DNA of 64,000 bases from Treponema sp. (GCA_017449285.1 JAFSJX010000105.1:48687-112686), one strand, 5' to 3'. Counted from the first letter of the stretch, positions 9,586-19,731 are shown. A program made the numbers and translations. The notes: generated by a model from the letters alone, not told the origin.

Positions 9586-10720
9586 TTACATTTCCTCATC
9601 AGTGTCGTCACCGCCGATGGGAAGACCTTTCCACTGCGCCTGCAAATATGCATCGATGAACTGGTCAATGTCGCCGTCCATCACCGCTTGAATCGCTCCT
9701 GTCTCATGCTTGGTGCGGTGATCTTTTACCATCGTGTACGGTTGGAACACGTAGGTGCGGATTTGGTTTCCCCAGGAGATGTCTTTCTTTTCCGCGCCGA
9801 ACTTGGAGTTCTCTTTTTCCTTTTCTTCCTTATAGTGCTGATACAATTTTGCCCGCAGAATGCTCATGGCAGTGGCGCGGTTCATCAATTGGCTTCGCTC
9901 GCTGTCGCACTGAACGACAATTCCCGTGGGCAAGTGGGTAAAGCGCACCGCAGAATCAGTTTTGTTCACGTGCTGACCGCCCTTCCCGCCCGAACGGAAT
10001 GTATCTACGCGCAAATCTTCCGGGCGAATGTCCACTTTTATCGTGTCGTCAAGCACCGGGAAAATGAACACAGACGTAAACGATGTATGACGGCGCGCGT
10101 TCGCATCAAACGGAGAAATACGAATCAAACGGTGAACGCCAGCCTCGCCTTTCAGGTAGCCGTACACATAATCGCCTGTAATCTGAATCGTCGTGCTTTT
10201 AATGCCGCCTTCATCTTCCTGAATATCGACGGTCTCCATCTTGAAGCCGCGCCGCTCCGCCCAACGAATATACATACGGGAAAGCATATACGCCCAGTCG
10301 CAAGCCTCTGTTCCGCCCGCACCCGCATGAATCGTAAGGAAGCAGCCGCTCTTGTCAACTTCACCCGAAAGCAGATTTAAGATGCTCTGATGGTCAAATT
10401 TTTTCCGCGCATCCTCATACAACTCACGTAATTCACCTTCAACAGACTGGTCTTTTTCCTCAATGCCCATCTCGTAGAGCGTTTCCATGTCGCTTACGAC
10501 GGCAATCAGTTCACGCCACGGCTCAACACGACCTTTGAGCAATTTGATGTCGTTCATCACCTTCTGGGCTTTTTCGGTGTCGTTCCAAAAATCAGGGGAT
10601 GCAGAAAGCGCTTCTTTTTCTTTTATCTGCTTGTCAATCGCAGCAGAGTCAAAGCCGCCCCCAAACGTTCATAATATCTTCTTTTAATGCCGCAATCGGC
10701 TCTTTCAAATCTTCCAGCAT
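9586..10720 (-). CDS. prfB: Peptide chain release factor 2, with programmed +1 frameshift
   Basis: RF2 recognises UGA and UAA and triggers peptide release. The gene is in two frames. The first 23 codons start at the ATG 10718-10720 and reach an in-frame TGA (10649-10651). A +1 shift at CTT-TGA-C then enters the long frame, which runs to 9586 and carries the SP[DF]-type recognition region and the catalytic GGQ motif (SGGKGGQHVNKT). A GGGGG anti-SD-like run lies 3 nt before CTT, as in E. coli. The resulting protein is about 370 residues, normal for RF2. High RF2 suppresses the shift, so expression is autoregulated. The 78-bp array abuts the stop. Confidence 0.95.
10648..10662 (-). promoter_or_regulatory. 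prfB programmed frameshift site
   Basis: On the - strand the mRNA reads GGGGG CGG CUU UGA C: a Shine-Dalgarno-like run, a 3-nt spacer, a slippery CUU codon and a UGA stop followed by C. These are all elements of the classic RF2 autoregulatory site. Confidence 0.95.
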
Positions 10721-10803
10721 AGTATTTCTCCATTATTATCCGCACATTGTTCGCCATGCGAAACTGTAGCATTCGCTATGCGAAACTACGGGCTGTCTGC
10801 GTG

Positions 10804-11718
10804 TCATTTTAATTCATCTGGCATCTGGTACAAGTCCAACGTAGATTCAATCCATTTTTTTGATACAACAGGAACTTCGTCTTCAATGAACAGGAACAGA
10901 TTGAGTGCCTGACGATAATTTTTGCGATAGTAGAATGATTCGGCAAGATAGAAAACCGCACGGTTGGTCACTTTGTCATCACGGTTTACGGTCAAAAACT
11001 TTTGCAATTGCTCCACCGAATTCTTGTAGTCTTTGCGGATAAAATAATTCTTCAGAATCTCAAACAAGAAATAATCGTCACCACCAGCGGGCGCAATCAT
11101 ATCTTCCTCAAAAATATACGGACTGAGAAGCGAAATGTGTTTGTGCGTATGCTCTCCGGCAAGTTCCGCGCCCGCAGCCAGCACCTCTTTTTTCAGCGGA
11201 TTGGGCTTATGCTGCTCGTCAAGCATCTCCAAGTACGGCAGGGGAAGTTCGCGCATCTGCCCGTCGGCATAGATTTTTTCCTGCTGCAACTCAACATCAT
11301 CTTCCTGCTGAACCACCTCACGCTTCGCCCGAATTCCGCTGACCGTAGCATTTATCGAAGGAAGAACCACATCATACAGCGAACCGTCCGCTTTTTTTGC
11401 GATGACCGCATAATAGTATTCCTTGTAGTTCATCAGTTTGTCCACAAAATACGTGGAAGTTGGCTTTACCTGCGCAACAGGACTGGTCGCCATAATCTGA
11501 TTCCTCGCCACAAATGGCTGGGTGTCCTTAAAAATAAGAATTGATGCGGCAGAAAACTCCTGCGGAAGCCGCCAACTGACCTTGACCTGCGCATTTGCAA
11601 CGTGCGTAACCGCAATATCCTTGACAATCGGGCGCGTGGTTTGGTCAACTTCCTGCGCAAAAAACGCAGTTTCCACGAGAACACCCAAAATTACCCCAGC
11701 CAATCGCCGAACGCACAT
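10804..11718 (-). CDS. Exported protein with FN3-like and TPR-like regions
   Basis: Protein of 304 residues beginning with a signal peptide (about 1-21, cut after FFA). Residues about 30-130 look like a fibronectin type III-like sandwich (VKVSWRLP, YYAVIAKKADG). The middle is charged, and the C terminus contains helical repeats of TPR type (FFEIL..YFIRKDYKNSVEQL, AVFYLAESFYYRKNYRQAL). It resembles conserved spirochaete hypothetical proteins, but I cannot name a function; the repeats suggest a scaffolding role in the periplasm. The ATG at 11718 lacks a strong ribosome site. It lies 84 bp upstream of prfB on the same strand. Confidence 0.72.
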   Translation of the reverse strand: MCVRRLAGVILGVLVETAFFAQEVDQTTRPIVKDIAVTHVANAQVKVSWRLPQEFSAASILIFKDTQPFVARNQIMATSPVAQVKPTSTYFVDKLMNYKEYYYAVIAKKADGSLYDVVLPSINATVSGIRAKREVVQQEDDVELQQEKIYADGQMRELPLPYLEMLDEQHKPNPLKKEVLAAGAELAGEHTHKHISLLSPYIFEEDMIAPAGGDDYFLFEILKNYFIRKDYKNSVEQLQKFLTVNRDDKVTNRAVFYLAESFYYRKNYRQALNLFLFIEDEVPVVSKKWIESTLDLYQMPDELK

Positions 11719-11810
11719 AGATTCATTTTACAAGGAATTCTCAAGATATGCAACATATATATAACTGTCTGGAAATTATGGGTCTGGAAAATATGCATCT
11801 GCTCACCATC

Positions 11811-11838
11811 TTGCATATTTACAATCCTCTGTTATAAT
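11811..11838 (+). promoter_or_regulatory. Promoter of the pectinase gene
   Basis: TTGCAT (11811-11816) and TATAAT (11833-11838) are separated by 16 bp. Transcription would start near 11845, so the leader before the ATG at 11856 is only about 11 nt and consists almost entirely of the AGGAG ribosome site. Confidence 0.75.
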
Positions 11839-11855
11839 AGGAAATAGGAGTTTAT

Positions 11856-14800
11856 ATGAAAAACGTAATTCGGAAAGTTTTTGGTATGCTGATTGCTGTT
11901 GTAGCAATTGGTGCGGTTTCGGCTCAGGCGCGAAAAGTTGAGGTCTGGGATTTTGGTGGCGTTCAGGCGAAAGATGCGGTGAACCATATTTCAGTGACAG
12001 ACTTTGACAATGCGGACATCATCGGAACAGACGGAAAATTTACGGGCGGCGAACTGGTATTCGGGGATTTGACGCTGAACACGGATAAAAATGACCGCGC
12101 CTACTATAATGGAAAGAAGAATTATGGCGACCAAGGCTACACGTCGTTTGACTTTAAGGACGGCTATCTTGCGAACGGCATATACTATGCGAACGGCAAA
12201 GGCGGAGAGAAAAAACGCTATATGCTGCTCAAAAATGTGCGCGCGGGAGACACGATTACGTTCTATGCGAGAATCAGCAACAGCGGTGACGAAACGATTC
12301 ACTTTGCGAGCGTAAATGCTGACGGCACGAAAAACGGAAAACAGGATGAAGTCGCTCCGCTTGGCGCAGTCTCAAAAAAATATCAGTACATTGCAAACAC
12401 GGACGGTGCGTACAAGATTTATGCGGACGCGAATGTGGGTAAGCCAGTCTATTATCGTTTGGTGCGGACTCCATGCGTAGAAGTAAGCGGCAGTCTGAGC
12501 GGACTTCCTGCGGGAAAGGCTGAGCTGAAATTTATCGAAAAAGACAGCAAACTGGAACTTCCCGCCAAAATTTCGGGAAAATCATATTCTGCGGGTCTTG
12601 CGGCAGGTCACACGTATACGGCGGTTCTGACGGGAATCAAAGGCTATGGGGTCAACTCATACACAAAGGTCGTGGAACTGAAACCTACGCAGACCGGCTC
12701 ATTCATGGCGAATCTGACTGTTGCCGAGCAGAAAACCTATAAAATCAGCGGAAACGTAACGGGAATCGCCGCAGACTACAAAAATACCGACATGAAAGTG
12801 CTGTTCACCCCTCCTGCGGGAACGACTTATCTTCCGGCAGAGGCAAGAATCAGCGGAGCGGACGGAAAATATACCTACACAGGCGATTTGGAGCCTTCGG
12901 TCATCTACACGGCGACTTTGGTCGGTGCGAATGATTACGAGATTAAAACAGGTGGCACGGCAGAGGGAACGGAAGATATTACGCAGGATATTACGGTCGC
13001 TCTCAAACCTCAGTACGAGGTACAAGGCTCATTTTTTGGCGCGGCAAATCCGCTTCCGACGGCAATTTCATTCAAAAACATCGAGGACGGCTACGAATAC
13101 AGCGGAACGGTCAGCGGAAATGCCTACAGCGCAAAACTCCGCGATGGTTCTTACGAGGTGACAGCGGCAACGGACAAGGCTTCCACGATGAATCATATTG
13201 TGGTGGACGGAAAAGCGGTCTCAAAAAACATCAAACTGACGGCAAAGGACAAGACGGTTCAGCCGCAGAAACTCAAAAAAGACATCTACGTGGGCGGAAA
13301 AAAGGCCGACTATGCGACGATAAAAGAGGCGGTAGAAGCGGCTTCTGCGATGAAACCTGCAAGCGAAAATGACCGTATCACGATTCACATTGCGCCAGGA
13401 ACTTATCGCGCACAGTTGATTATCACCACGCCGTATCTTACGCTCAAAAATGACACGCCAGAGCAGGAAGTCAAATTGACCTGGTACTACGGCATCGGCT
13501 ATCTGTATTACAGCGCGGATGAAAAAGGGTTTTACAATGAAGACCTTGCCTACGACAAATTCAGCAAAAAAGGAGCGGCGCGCTGGGGATGCGCAACACG
13601 TATCATGCCAAGCGCAAAAGGCTTCAAAGCGGAAGGAATCACGTTCGAGACATCATTCAACAAATACGTAACCGATGAAGAAATTGCGGACGGCGTGGAA
13701 AACGACGGCTCAATTCAGTTCGTGCGAAAACTCAATTCCGATGTGCGTTCCAAAAAAGCGACCGAACGCGCGGCAGCCCTTTGCTCCGAAGCGGACGAGG
13801 CGGAATTTTACCGCTGCAAATTCTTAGGACTACAGGACACGCTCTACACAGGTGCGGACACAAGACAATATTTTAGGAACTGCTTTATAGAAGGAAACAC
13901 CGATTTTATCTTCGGTGACGGCGACGTGGTCTTTGAGAACTGCGAGATTCGCTGGGCGGGCTACACCGACGTAAAGGTTGCGGGCTATCTGACTGCGGCA
14001 CGAAATGCGCTCTCAAAAGGCTACCTCTTCTACAACTGCGTTATCAGCGCAGACAATGCTGTGTATCAGAATCCCGGCGTATTCGGACGCCCCTGGGGGC
14101 CAAAGGCAAGCGTGGCGTGGGTCAACACGATTTTGGGAACGGATAACGTAATCGACCCGATGGGCTGGACTGACATGAGCGGAAATCTGCCCAAAAATGC
14201 GAACTTTGCCGAATTCAATTCGCTCTGGAACGGAAAGGCAGTTCCCACGAATGAGCGTAAGGGCGGCGTTCTTTCTTCCGCAAGCGGCTACGAGCCAAAA
14301 GACTATCTTGCAGGGTGGAAACAAGTCTACGCAGGAACTCAGAGCGTCAGCAAACTTGGTTTCAGCAAAAAGCCAAGTTTTACGACCGATGATGACATCA
14401 ACACGCCCTACCCTGGTCACACGATTACGCTGCACTATTCGCTCGGAAAGGCTGACAGTGAGGATATGTCGCTGATTCAGTGGTATCGTGACGGAAAACT
14501 GGTCAAACAGTCAGCGGGATATGCGGACAAAACCTATTTTCTGACCAAAGATGACACAGGTGCGACAATCACGGCAACGGTCACTCCGAAGACCCGCGAC
14601 GGAAGCGAGGCAAAGCCGCTCACCGCAAAACTGGATGCAAAGGTTAAAGAAGGATTCTCCGTTCCGTCAAAGGCGGCGGCAGACAGACCCCGCGCCATAG
14701 GGAAAGTGAATGTGTTCTTGGCGGGCGATTCCACGGTGAAAGACTACAGCGCAGAAGGTATGTGGAGCGGCGGAAAGACACGCAATGAGGGCGCATGGGG

Positions 14801-15674
14801 AGAATTCTTACAGGCATGGTTTAACGATACGGTTTCCGTGCAGAACTATGCCAACGGTGGTCGCTCAACGCGAAACTTTATCAACGAGGGTAGCCTTGAC
14901 AAAATAGCGGAAAAAATCGGCAAAGGCGACTACCTGTTCATTCAGTTCGGGCATAACGACTGCTCAAACGGACAGGGCTACCTTGAAGACCGCTATGTGC
15001 CGCTGGGAGAACCGAACAAAAAGGGCATCTATCCGATTGCTGCGGGCAAAAAAGTCCCCACACCAGCCTCATATTCCTCAAAATACGGCCCGCAGTTCTA
15101 TTCGTACGATTGTGGCGGCACGTACAAATGGTATTTGAAGCAATATATTGATGTAGCGAAAAAGGCGGGCGCAACTCCGGTGCTAATCACTCCGGTAAGC
15201 CGCGTCTATTTTGCCGGCATGAATGGAAAGATTGAGCCTCACCATGACTCAAAAGACACCACCACAAAAACACAGGTGACCAAAAATAATGCATACGTTG
15301 AGGCGGTCAGGCAACTGGCAAAAGAAGAGAAAGTGCTTTTGATTGATGGATTTGAACTTTCCAAATTGCTCTACGAAAAATCCTATGCGGACACCAAAAA
15401 ACAGGATGAAGCGTTCAAACTGATGTTTACGGGCGACAAAACCCACAACAACAAATTGGGCGGATTTATCCTTGCAGGCGAGATAGCAAAAGCAATCAAG
15501 ACGACAATTCCTGCGTTGGCGGGAAGTATTGTGCATCCCAAAAAAGCTATCGGCGAAAACAGCGACGGAAAACTGATGTTCACCGTAGACAGCGAAGGCA
15601 AAATCGAATGTGAAAGCGCGTACTGGAAAAATTATGCGCAGAACCTGATGGATTCTATGAGCAAGAAAAAATAA
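11856..15674 (+). CDS. Secreted pectin methylesterase (CE8) and SGNH acetylesterase (CE12-like) fusion
   Basis: Exported enzyme of 1272 residues. After a signal peptide (1-25) come a beta-rich, possibly carbohydrate-binding domain (about 26-180) and three small beta-sandwich repeats (about 180-470). A pectin methylesterase helix follows (about 475-800) with the catalytic motifs GLQDTLYT (near 658), DFIFG (near 684) and GRPWGP (near 743). A linker domain leads to an SGNH esterase of rhamnogalacturonan acetylesterase type (about 950-1220), with GDST, GHND and DKTH blocks supplying the Ser, Asn and Asp/His residues. Together they would remove methyl and acetyl groups from pectin so that lyases can act. 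It has its own promoter. Confidence 0.93.
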   Translation: MKNVIRKVFGMLIAVVAIGAVSAQARKVEVWDFGGVQAKDAVNHISVTDFDNADIIGTDGKFTGGELVFGDLTLNTDKNDRAYYNGKKNYGDQGYTSFDFKDGYLANGIYYANGKGGEKKRYMLLKNVRAGDTITFYARISNSGDETIHFASVNADGTKNGKQDEVAPLGAVSKKYQYIANTDGAYKIYADANVGKPVYYRLVRTPCVEVSGSLSGLPAGKAELKFIEKDSKLELPAKISGKSYSAGLAAGHTYTAVLTGIKGYGVNSYTKVVELKPTQTGSFMANLTVAEQKTYKISGNVTGIAADYKNTDMKVLFTPPAGTTYLPAEARISGADGKYTYTGDLEPSVIYTATLVGANDYEIKTGGTAEGTEDITQDITVALKPQYEVQGSFFGAANPLPTAISFKNIEDGYEYSGTVSGNAYSAKLRDGSYEVTAATDKASTMNHIVVDGKAVSKNIKLTAKDKTVQPQKLKKDIYVGGKKADYATIKEAVEAASAMKPASENDRITIHIAPGTYRAQLIITTPYLTLKNDTPEQEVKLTWYYGIGYLYYSADEKGFYNEDLAYDKFSKKGAARWGCATRIMPSAKGFKAEGITFETSFNKYVTDEEIADGVENDGSIQFVRKLNSDVRSKKATERAAALCSEADEAEFYRCKFLGLQDTLYTGADTRQYFRNCFIEGNTDFIFGDGDVVFENCEIRWAGYTDVKVAGYLTAARNALSKGYLFYNCVISADNAVYQNPGVFGRPWGPKASVAWVNTILGTDNVIDPMGWTDMSGNLPKNANFAEFNSLWNGKAVPTNERKGGVLSSASGYEPKDYLAGWKQVYAGTQSVSKLGFSKKPSFTTDDDINTPYPGHTITLHYSLGKADSEDMSLIQWYRDGKLVKQSAGYADKTYFLTKDDTGATITATVTPKTRDGSEAKPLTAKLDAKVKEGFSVPSKAAADRPRAIGKVNVFLAGDSTVKDYSAEGMWSGGKTRNEGAWGEFLQAWFNDTVSVQNYANGGRSTRNFINEGSLDKIAEKIGKGDYLFIQFGHNDCSNGQGYLEDRYVPLGEPNKKGIYPIAAGKKVPTPASYSSKYGPQFYSYDCGGTYKWYLKQYIDVAKKAGATPVLITPVSRVYFAGMNGKIEPHHDSKDTTTKTQVTKNNAYVEAVRQLAKEEKVLLIDGFELSKLLYEKSYADTKKQDEAFKLMFTGDKTHNNKLGGFILAGEIAKAIKTTIPALAGSIVHPKKAIGENSDGKLMFTVDSEGKIECESAYWKNYAQNLMDSMSKKK

Positions 15675-15692
15675 CGGGAGTCTTTCGGAAGT

Positions 15693-17087
15693 ATGAAACC
15701 GTTTCTCCGTTCCCGAAAAAATAGGATTGTCTTCGGTGTCGCTCTGGGTATGCTTGTGCTTGCCTTGGGAATTCTGCGCTTTTGCATTTACGTCAATAAT
15801 TTTCAGCACACGGAGCGCGTAACTAGTCCCACGGGAGAGCAGCAGGCATATCTGACCGATTACCTGAACCAAACTTATCCCGCAAAACGACAGCAGATTC
15901 TTCGGGGACTGCCCTATTCCACCACGCCCGCCGCCCTTGACGTTTTTGCTGAATCGGCGATTCTAATTGACACGGCGAACGGGTGCGTTCTGTACGAAAA
16001 AAATGCGGACGAGGCGATTCCCCCTGCGTCAATCACCAAACTGTTCGTCATGTACATTGCGTTTCAGGAAATTGAGGCGGGAAAAATCAGTCTTGATGAT
16101 ATTGTTCCGCTTCCGGAGAACAGTTGGGCGGTCAATTTGCCGTCGGACGCTTCGCTTATGTTTTTAGGGCAGGGGCAGACGGTTACATTGCGCGAATTAA
16201 TGGAAGGACTTGCCATTGCAAGCGGAAATGATGCGGCAATTGCAGTGGCAACCTATATCAGCGGAAGCGTAAGGGATTTTGTCGTCCGTATGAATGAAGA
16301 GGCGCAGAAACTGGGCTTACGGTACACGCATTTTGAAGAACCAAGCGGCTACAGCGAAAAAAATATCACCACCGCGCGGGAACTGGCGACCTTTGCCCGC
16401 GTGTACATCAACCGTTATCCACAGTCGCTCACGGATTTTCACTCAGTGCTGGAAATCGCCTATCCCAAAAAAGAAAACCTTGCGCCGTGGCAGAAAGACC
16501 GTGGAGACAGAGCGGCGATTCATCAGAAGAACACGAACGTGCTTTTGCGCACGCTGGAAGGATGTGACGGACTGAAAACGGGATTCATCTACGAAAGCGG
16601 CTTTAACATCGCGCTTACGGCAAAACGGAACGGCATACGCTATCTTTCCGTCACGATGAGAGGACCAGGTAAAAATTCAAAAGAAGGAAATGTGTACCGC
16701 CAGAAAGACGGAACGCTGCTTATGGAATGGGCATTTGCCTCGTTTGCGGACTACATTCCGCTGGAACACATTGCGCCAGCATACACGATGGCGGTGACAG
16801 GAGCAAAAGGAAAATTCGTGCGGCTTGTTCCCGCATGGACAAACGTAATTTCCGTGCCGCACCTGTATGGAGATACGGCGCAAGATTCCGCACGGCTGGT
16901 AACGGTTGAACTGACAAAACCGAATTTTATATACGGTGGCACGATGGCGGGCGAAACCTACGGACGAATTTGCTACAAACTAGGAAGCATCGTTCTGGAA
17001 GAAGTACCGCTTGTCGCCGACCGAACGATTGAACGCGCTGGCATCTGGGGAAGATTCTGGGGAACGGTGGCTTCCCGCTTTTTGTAA
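15693..17087 (+). CDS. D-alanyl-D-alanine carboxypeptidase (PBP5/DacA-like)
   Basis: Penicillin-binding protein of 464 residues that trims the terminal D-Ala of peptidoglycan stem peptides. A basic N terminus and one membrane segment (about 11-30) anchor it. The peptidase S11 motifs are all present: SITK (SxxK, near residue 112), SGN (SxN, near 173) and KTG (near 294). A C-terminal beta domain of about 100 residues resembles that of PBP5. It starts 18 bp after the pectinase gene on the same strand and may be co-transcribed with it, although the functions are unrelated. Confidence 0.9.
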   Translation: MKPFLRSRKNRIVFGVALGMLVLALGILRFCIYVNNFQHTERVTSPTGEQQAYLTDYLNQTYPAKRQQILRGLPYSTTPAALDVFAESAILIDTANGCVLYEKNADEAIPPASITKLFVMYIAFQEIEAGKISLDDIVPLPENSWAVNLPSDASLMFLGQGQTVTLRELMEGLAIASGNDAAIAVATYISGSVRDFVVRMNEEAQKLGLRYTHFEEPSGYSEKNITTARELATFARVYINRYPQSLTDFHSVLEIAYPKKENLAPWQKDRGDRAAIHQKNTNVLLRTLEGCDGLKTGFIYESGFNIALTAKRNGIRYLSVTMRGPGKNSKEGNVYRQKDGTLLMEWAFASFADYIPLEHIAPAYTMAVTGAKGKFVRLVPAWTNVISVPHLYGDTAQDSARLVTVELTKPNFIYGGTMAGETYGRICYKLGSIVLEEVPLVADRTIERAGIWGRFWGTVASRFL

Positions 17088-17209
17088 GAAAGGGCTTGGA
17101 GCTTAGTTCAGGAGAAAAGGGGGTCGCGCAACAGAGTGTGCCGCAGAGGAGGATTCGCAACGAGCCAAAGACAAAGTTTCCAGCGAACTTTTTCCCTCTG
17201 CATTTTCCC

Positions 17210-19450
17210 CTAAATAAATAACCGAATCGGAACGATTTCAAAACCAGCATCCCAAAGCGCAGTGATGAGCAAATCCAGTTTGTCATAGAGATAATCGCTG
17301 CGGCTGCCTTTGGAAATACCTGTGGTGACGGGAATAATCGTTGTGTCCTGCGCATATTCTGCATAGTATGAGATGATTTCTGAGGCGGTGAGGTAATTTT
17401 CTTTCTGAGAAATCGCCTGCTCAAAAGTCTGCGTGTCCAGACTCCATTTTCCGCAGTCAACGTAACGGTAGCCGCTGTCAGTTCCCGCTTTTTTCATTTT
17501 TTCGGTCACCCGATAATGAGGCGCGTGCCAGAAAAGCGAAAGTTCTTTGCCCGTTAAACCGTAAAATTCATCTTCATTGCGCGCAAGACCACGGCGGATA
17601 AAATCTTCGTCAACCACAAAGCCTTTTCCTGTCAAATCGGCATTGGTAAAAAACATTGACGCACATTCGTAACCGCTCATCGCAAGTTGCTTTGATTCGG
17701 TGGGATAGCGGCGGATAAATTCTCCGTTCACAAAGAATGTGGCGGGAACAGCGTATTCACCCAGCACCGAAAGAATCCGCGCAAGACCGTCCGCGCTGTC
17801 GGTCGCATCAAAGGCAAGCACCACCCGTTTCCGCGCGGGAGTTTTTACGGCGGTCGCAGGGAACAAAGCCTTGTTTTCAACTCCACCCGTCAGATTGCGC
17901 ACATACAGGCTATTGTTATAGAGACGGTTTGCTGTTGAGCCGACAAACACACGGAAGCGGCCGTTCTGCACTTTGTACTGGGGAATTGTTTTTTCATCTG
18001 CCTCCAGCGTTTTTTGCCACACATTCCGCGCCATATCATAGGCATAAAAAGCCGCGTCATTTGATACATCCTGGGCGACAATCAATGTGTCATTTTTCCA
18101 GAACGCCGTTTTTGCCGTAGAAAGAAAGAGAAGTCGGGGAGCATTTTTGTCCTCTCCCGTCAGTTTCCATGCCCGCACCGATGAGATGCCGCCCGTATAA
18201 AGCGTATCATTTCCATTCCACGCATACGAAATTTGTTTTTCACCGCGCAGACGACCAGTATTCCGCCAGTCAGCAATATCGTACACATACAAAGAATCCC
18301 CGCTGGAAAAGGCGAGCGATTTTCCGTCGGGCGATAGGAGCGGTTTTCCGGGGCTGTCAATTACCGAAAGCTGACGCAAATCAGTTCCCAAGCGATAAAC
18401 CGTGCCGCATTTTGAGCCGTCCTCATTGCTTATCAAATCGACCCACAAAAGTGCGGAATCATTGCCCGCCCAATACAAGTTGAATCCAATCACCGAGCCG
18501 CGTATATCGGTAAACGGTTTGGAATAATCGGCGGCAAGATAGGCAAACCCTTTTGACTGCAACGTGTAACTGGAAATGACGTGCGTTCCTTGAAGAACAA
18601 TCAGTTTCGATACCGTTTCGTTCACAAAAAAATGGTCTTCCAGCGAATTGAACGCAATCGGAAGCCGCCCGATGACCGTACCGCTTCCCACCATCGGCGC
18701 ATACATTCCGCGCGTGTACAATTCGTTCGCATTCACGCGGTAGATAACATCGTGGTCAATGTAAATTAAAGTCTTGTTGTTTGCCCAAGAGACTGCGCTG
18801 ATTTTTCCCGTGCCGATTTTTCTGAAGCTTTCGGTCATCTGCACTTGCTGGAAAGCCGCCTTGGGATCGCAGAAATAAATCTCACCGTTTTTTTCATACA
18901 CTACGGTTGAACTGTCGGGTGACCATGCTACGGGAACGGACTCAAAACTAAAATCCGCGTGTTCATCAAGCATTGTCTCCGTAAAGGTGGACGCATTTTT
19001 CAAGATAAGTTCGCCGGTTGCGATGCCTGTTTTCCGCACGTAGCAGAGCCATTTTCCGTCAGGACTGACTGACTGCGGACCTAAGCGGATTGATTCTGCG
19101 GGAACTGAGTCGCTCCGATGTATCCATGCGAGCGTTGCATCTGCCGTAGCGTAGCGGGCTGTTCCGTAGCGGTTACGAATCTGAAGAATCGCCCCGCCAG
19201 AAAGCACTTCCATTTTTTCGGGATAGCAGGTCAGAATTTTTGCTCCGCCAGATTTTGCCGCATCTCCAAGAAAAATCGTTTTGTAAGCGGGGCTTCCCGG
19301 TAAGTCATGCCGCACCGAAAAAAGCACCTGATTGTGGCTGTCGATGTCGGGATTCTCAAAGAAAATTTCAGCGGAAAGAGTGAAAGCGGCACAAAAAATC
19401 GCCGCCATCAAAAAAGAGATTTTGTGCTGTGCAGGGCAAAAATCGCTCAT
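17210..19450 (-). CDS. Beta-propeller protein with a degenerate NodB/polysaccharide deacetylase domain
   Basis: Exported protein of 746 residues. A signal segment (about 10-28) is followed by about 500 residues of TolB/WD-like propeller repeats (SPDGKWLCYV, LLSPDGKSLAFSSGD). The C-terminal 200 residues match the NodB fold (RVVLAFDATD, VPATFFVNGEFI). The metal-binding His residues of motif 2 (normally HxxxH) are absent: the stretch is SMFFTNADL. Motif 1 is FDATD rather than FDDG. The enzyme is therefore probably inactive or acts only as a binding module, perhaps sensing polysaccharide. Its ATG overlaps the stop of the zinc-ribbon gene upstream by 4 bp (ATGA), indicating translational coupling. 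Confidence 0.8.
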   Translation of the reverse strand: MSDFCPAQHKISFLMAAIFCAAFTLSAEIFFENPDIDSHNQVLFSVRHDLPGSPAYKTIFLGDAAKSGGAKILTCYPEKMEVLSGGAILQIRNRYGTARYATADATLAWIHRSDSVPAESIRLGPQSVSPDGKWLCYVRKTGIATGELILKNASTFTETMLDEHADFSFESVPVAWSPDSSTVVYEKNGEIYFCDPKAAFQQVQMTESFRKIGTGKISAVSWANNKTLIYIDHDVIYRVNANELYTRGMYAPMVGSGTVIGRLPIAFNSLEDHFFVNETVSKLIVLQGTHVISSYTLQSKGFAYLAADYSKPFTDIRGSVIGFNLYWAGNDSALLWVDLISNEDGSKCGTVYRLGTDLRQLSVIDSPGKPLLSPDGKSLAFSSGDSLYVYDIADWRNTGRLRGEKQISYAWNGNDTLYTGGISSVRAWKLTGEDKNAPRLLFLSTAKTAFWKNDTLIVAQDVSNDAAFYAYDMARNVWQKTLEADEKTIPQYKVQNGRFRVFVGSTANRLYNNSLYVRNLTGGVENKALFPATAVKTPARKRVVLAFDATDSADGLARILSVLGEYAVPATFFVNGEFIRRYPTESKQLAMSGYECASMFFTNADLTGKGFVVDEDFIRRGLARNEDEFYGLTGKELSLFWHAPHYRVTEKMKKAGTDSGYRYVDCGKWSLDTQTFEQAISQKENYLTASEIISYYAEYAQDTTIIPVTTGISKGSRSDYLYDKLDLLITALWDAGFEIVPIRLFI

Positions 19451-19695
19451 TTATGCATCTCCGCGCTCAACACCAGAACGTCCAAATCTTTTTCCAGTTC
19501 ATTCAGTTGGGTTTCCAGCTTGCGAAGCCTTTTTTTTCTGTCGTCAGTCTGTTTTTCTTCCAGCTGCATGAACACGGAGTCAAGAACTTCTTTGTCAGAT
19601 TTAGCACCAAGACGAGACACGCCGCACCACGGGCAATAGATGAATTCTTTTTCAATCGTCCGACCACATTCTTTGCATACGCACACTGCTTTCAT
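19447..19695 (-). CDS. Small zinc-ribbon and coiled-coil protein
   Basis: Protein of 82 residues. The N terminus has two CxxC knuckles (CKEC and CPWC), which predict one structural zinc; an extra VCVC precedes them. The rest is a charged heptad helix (EEKQTDDRKKRLRKLETQL), probably a coiled coil. The start at 19695 has a GGAG site; an earlier Met at 19713 is also possible. Similar small proteins occur in spirochaetes, but I do not know their function. It is translationally coupled to the propeller/deacetylase-like gene. Confidence 0.75.
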   Translation of the reverse strand: MKAVCVCKECGRTIEKEFIYCPWCGVSRLGAKSDKEVLDSVFMQLEEKQTDDRKKRLRKLETQLNELEKDLDVLVLSAEMHK

Positions 19696-19731
19696 ATTCG
19701 CACTCCACCACATCTGCTGGTTACTCCTATT

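Noticed and set aside
9134..9691. Open frame of 185 residues across the 78-bp array, giving a perfect 26-residue repeat peptide
   Set aside because: It begins at a TTG without a ribosome site, exists only because the unit length is a multiple of three, and runs into the antisense of prfB. The stem-preserving changes point to RNA or DNA function instead.
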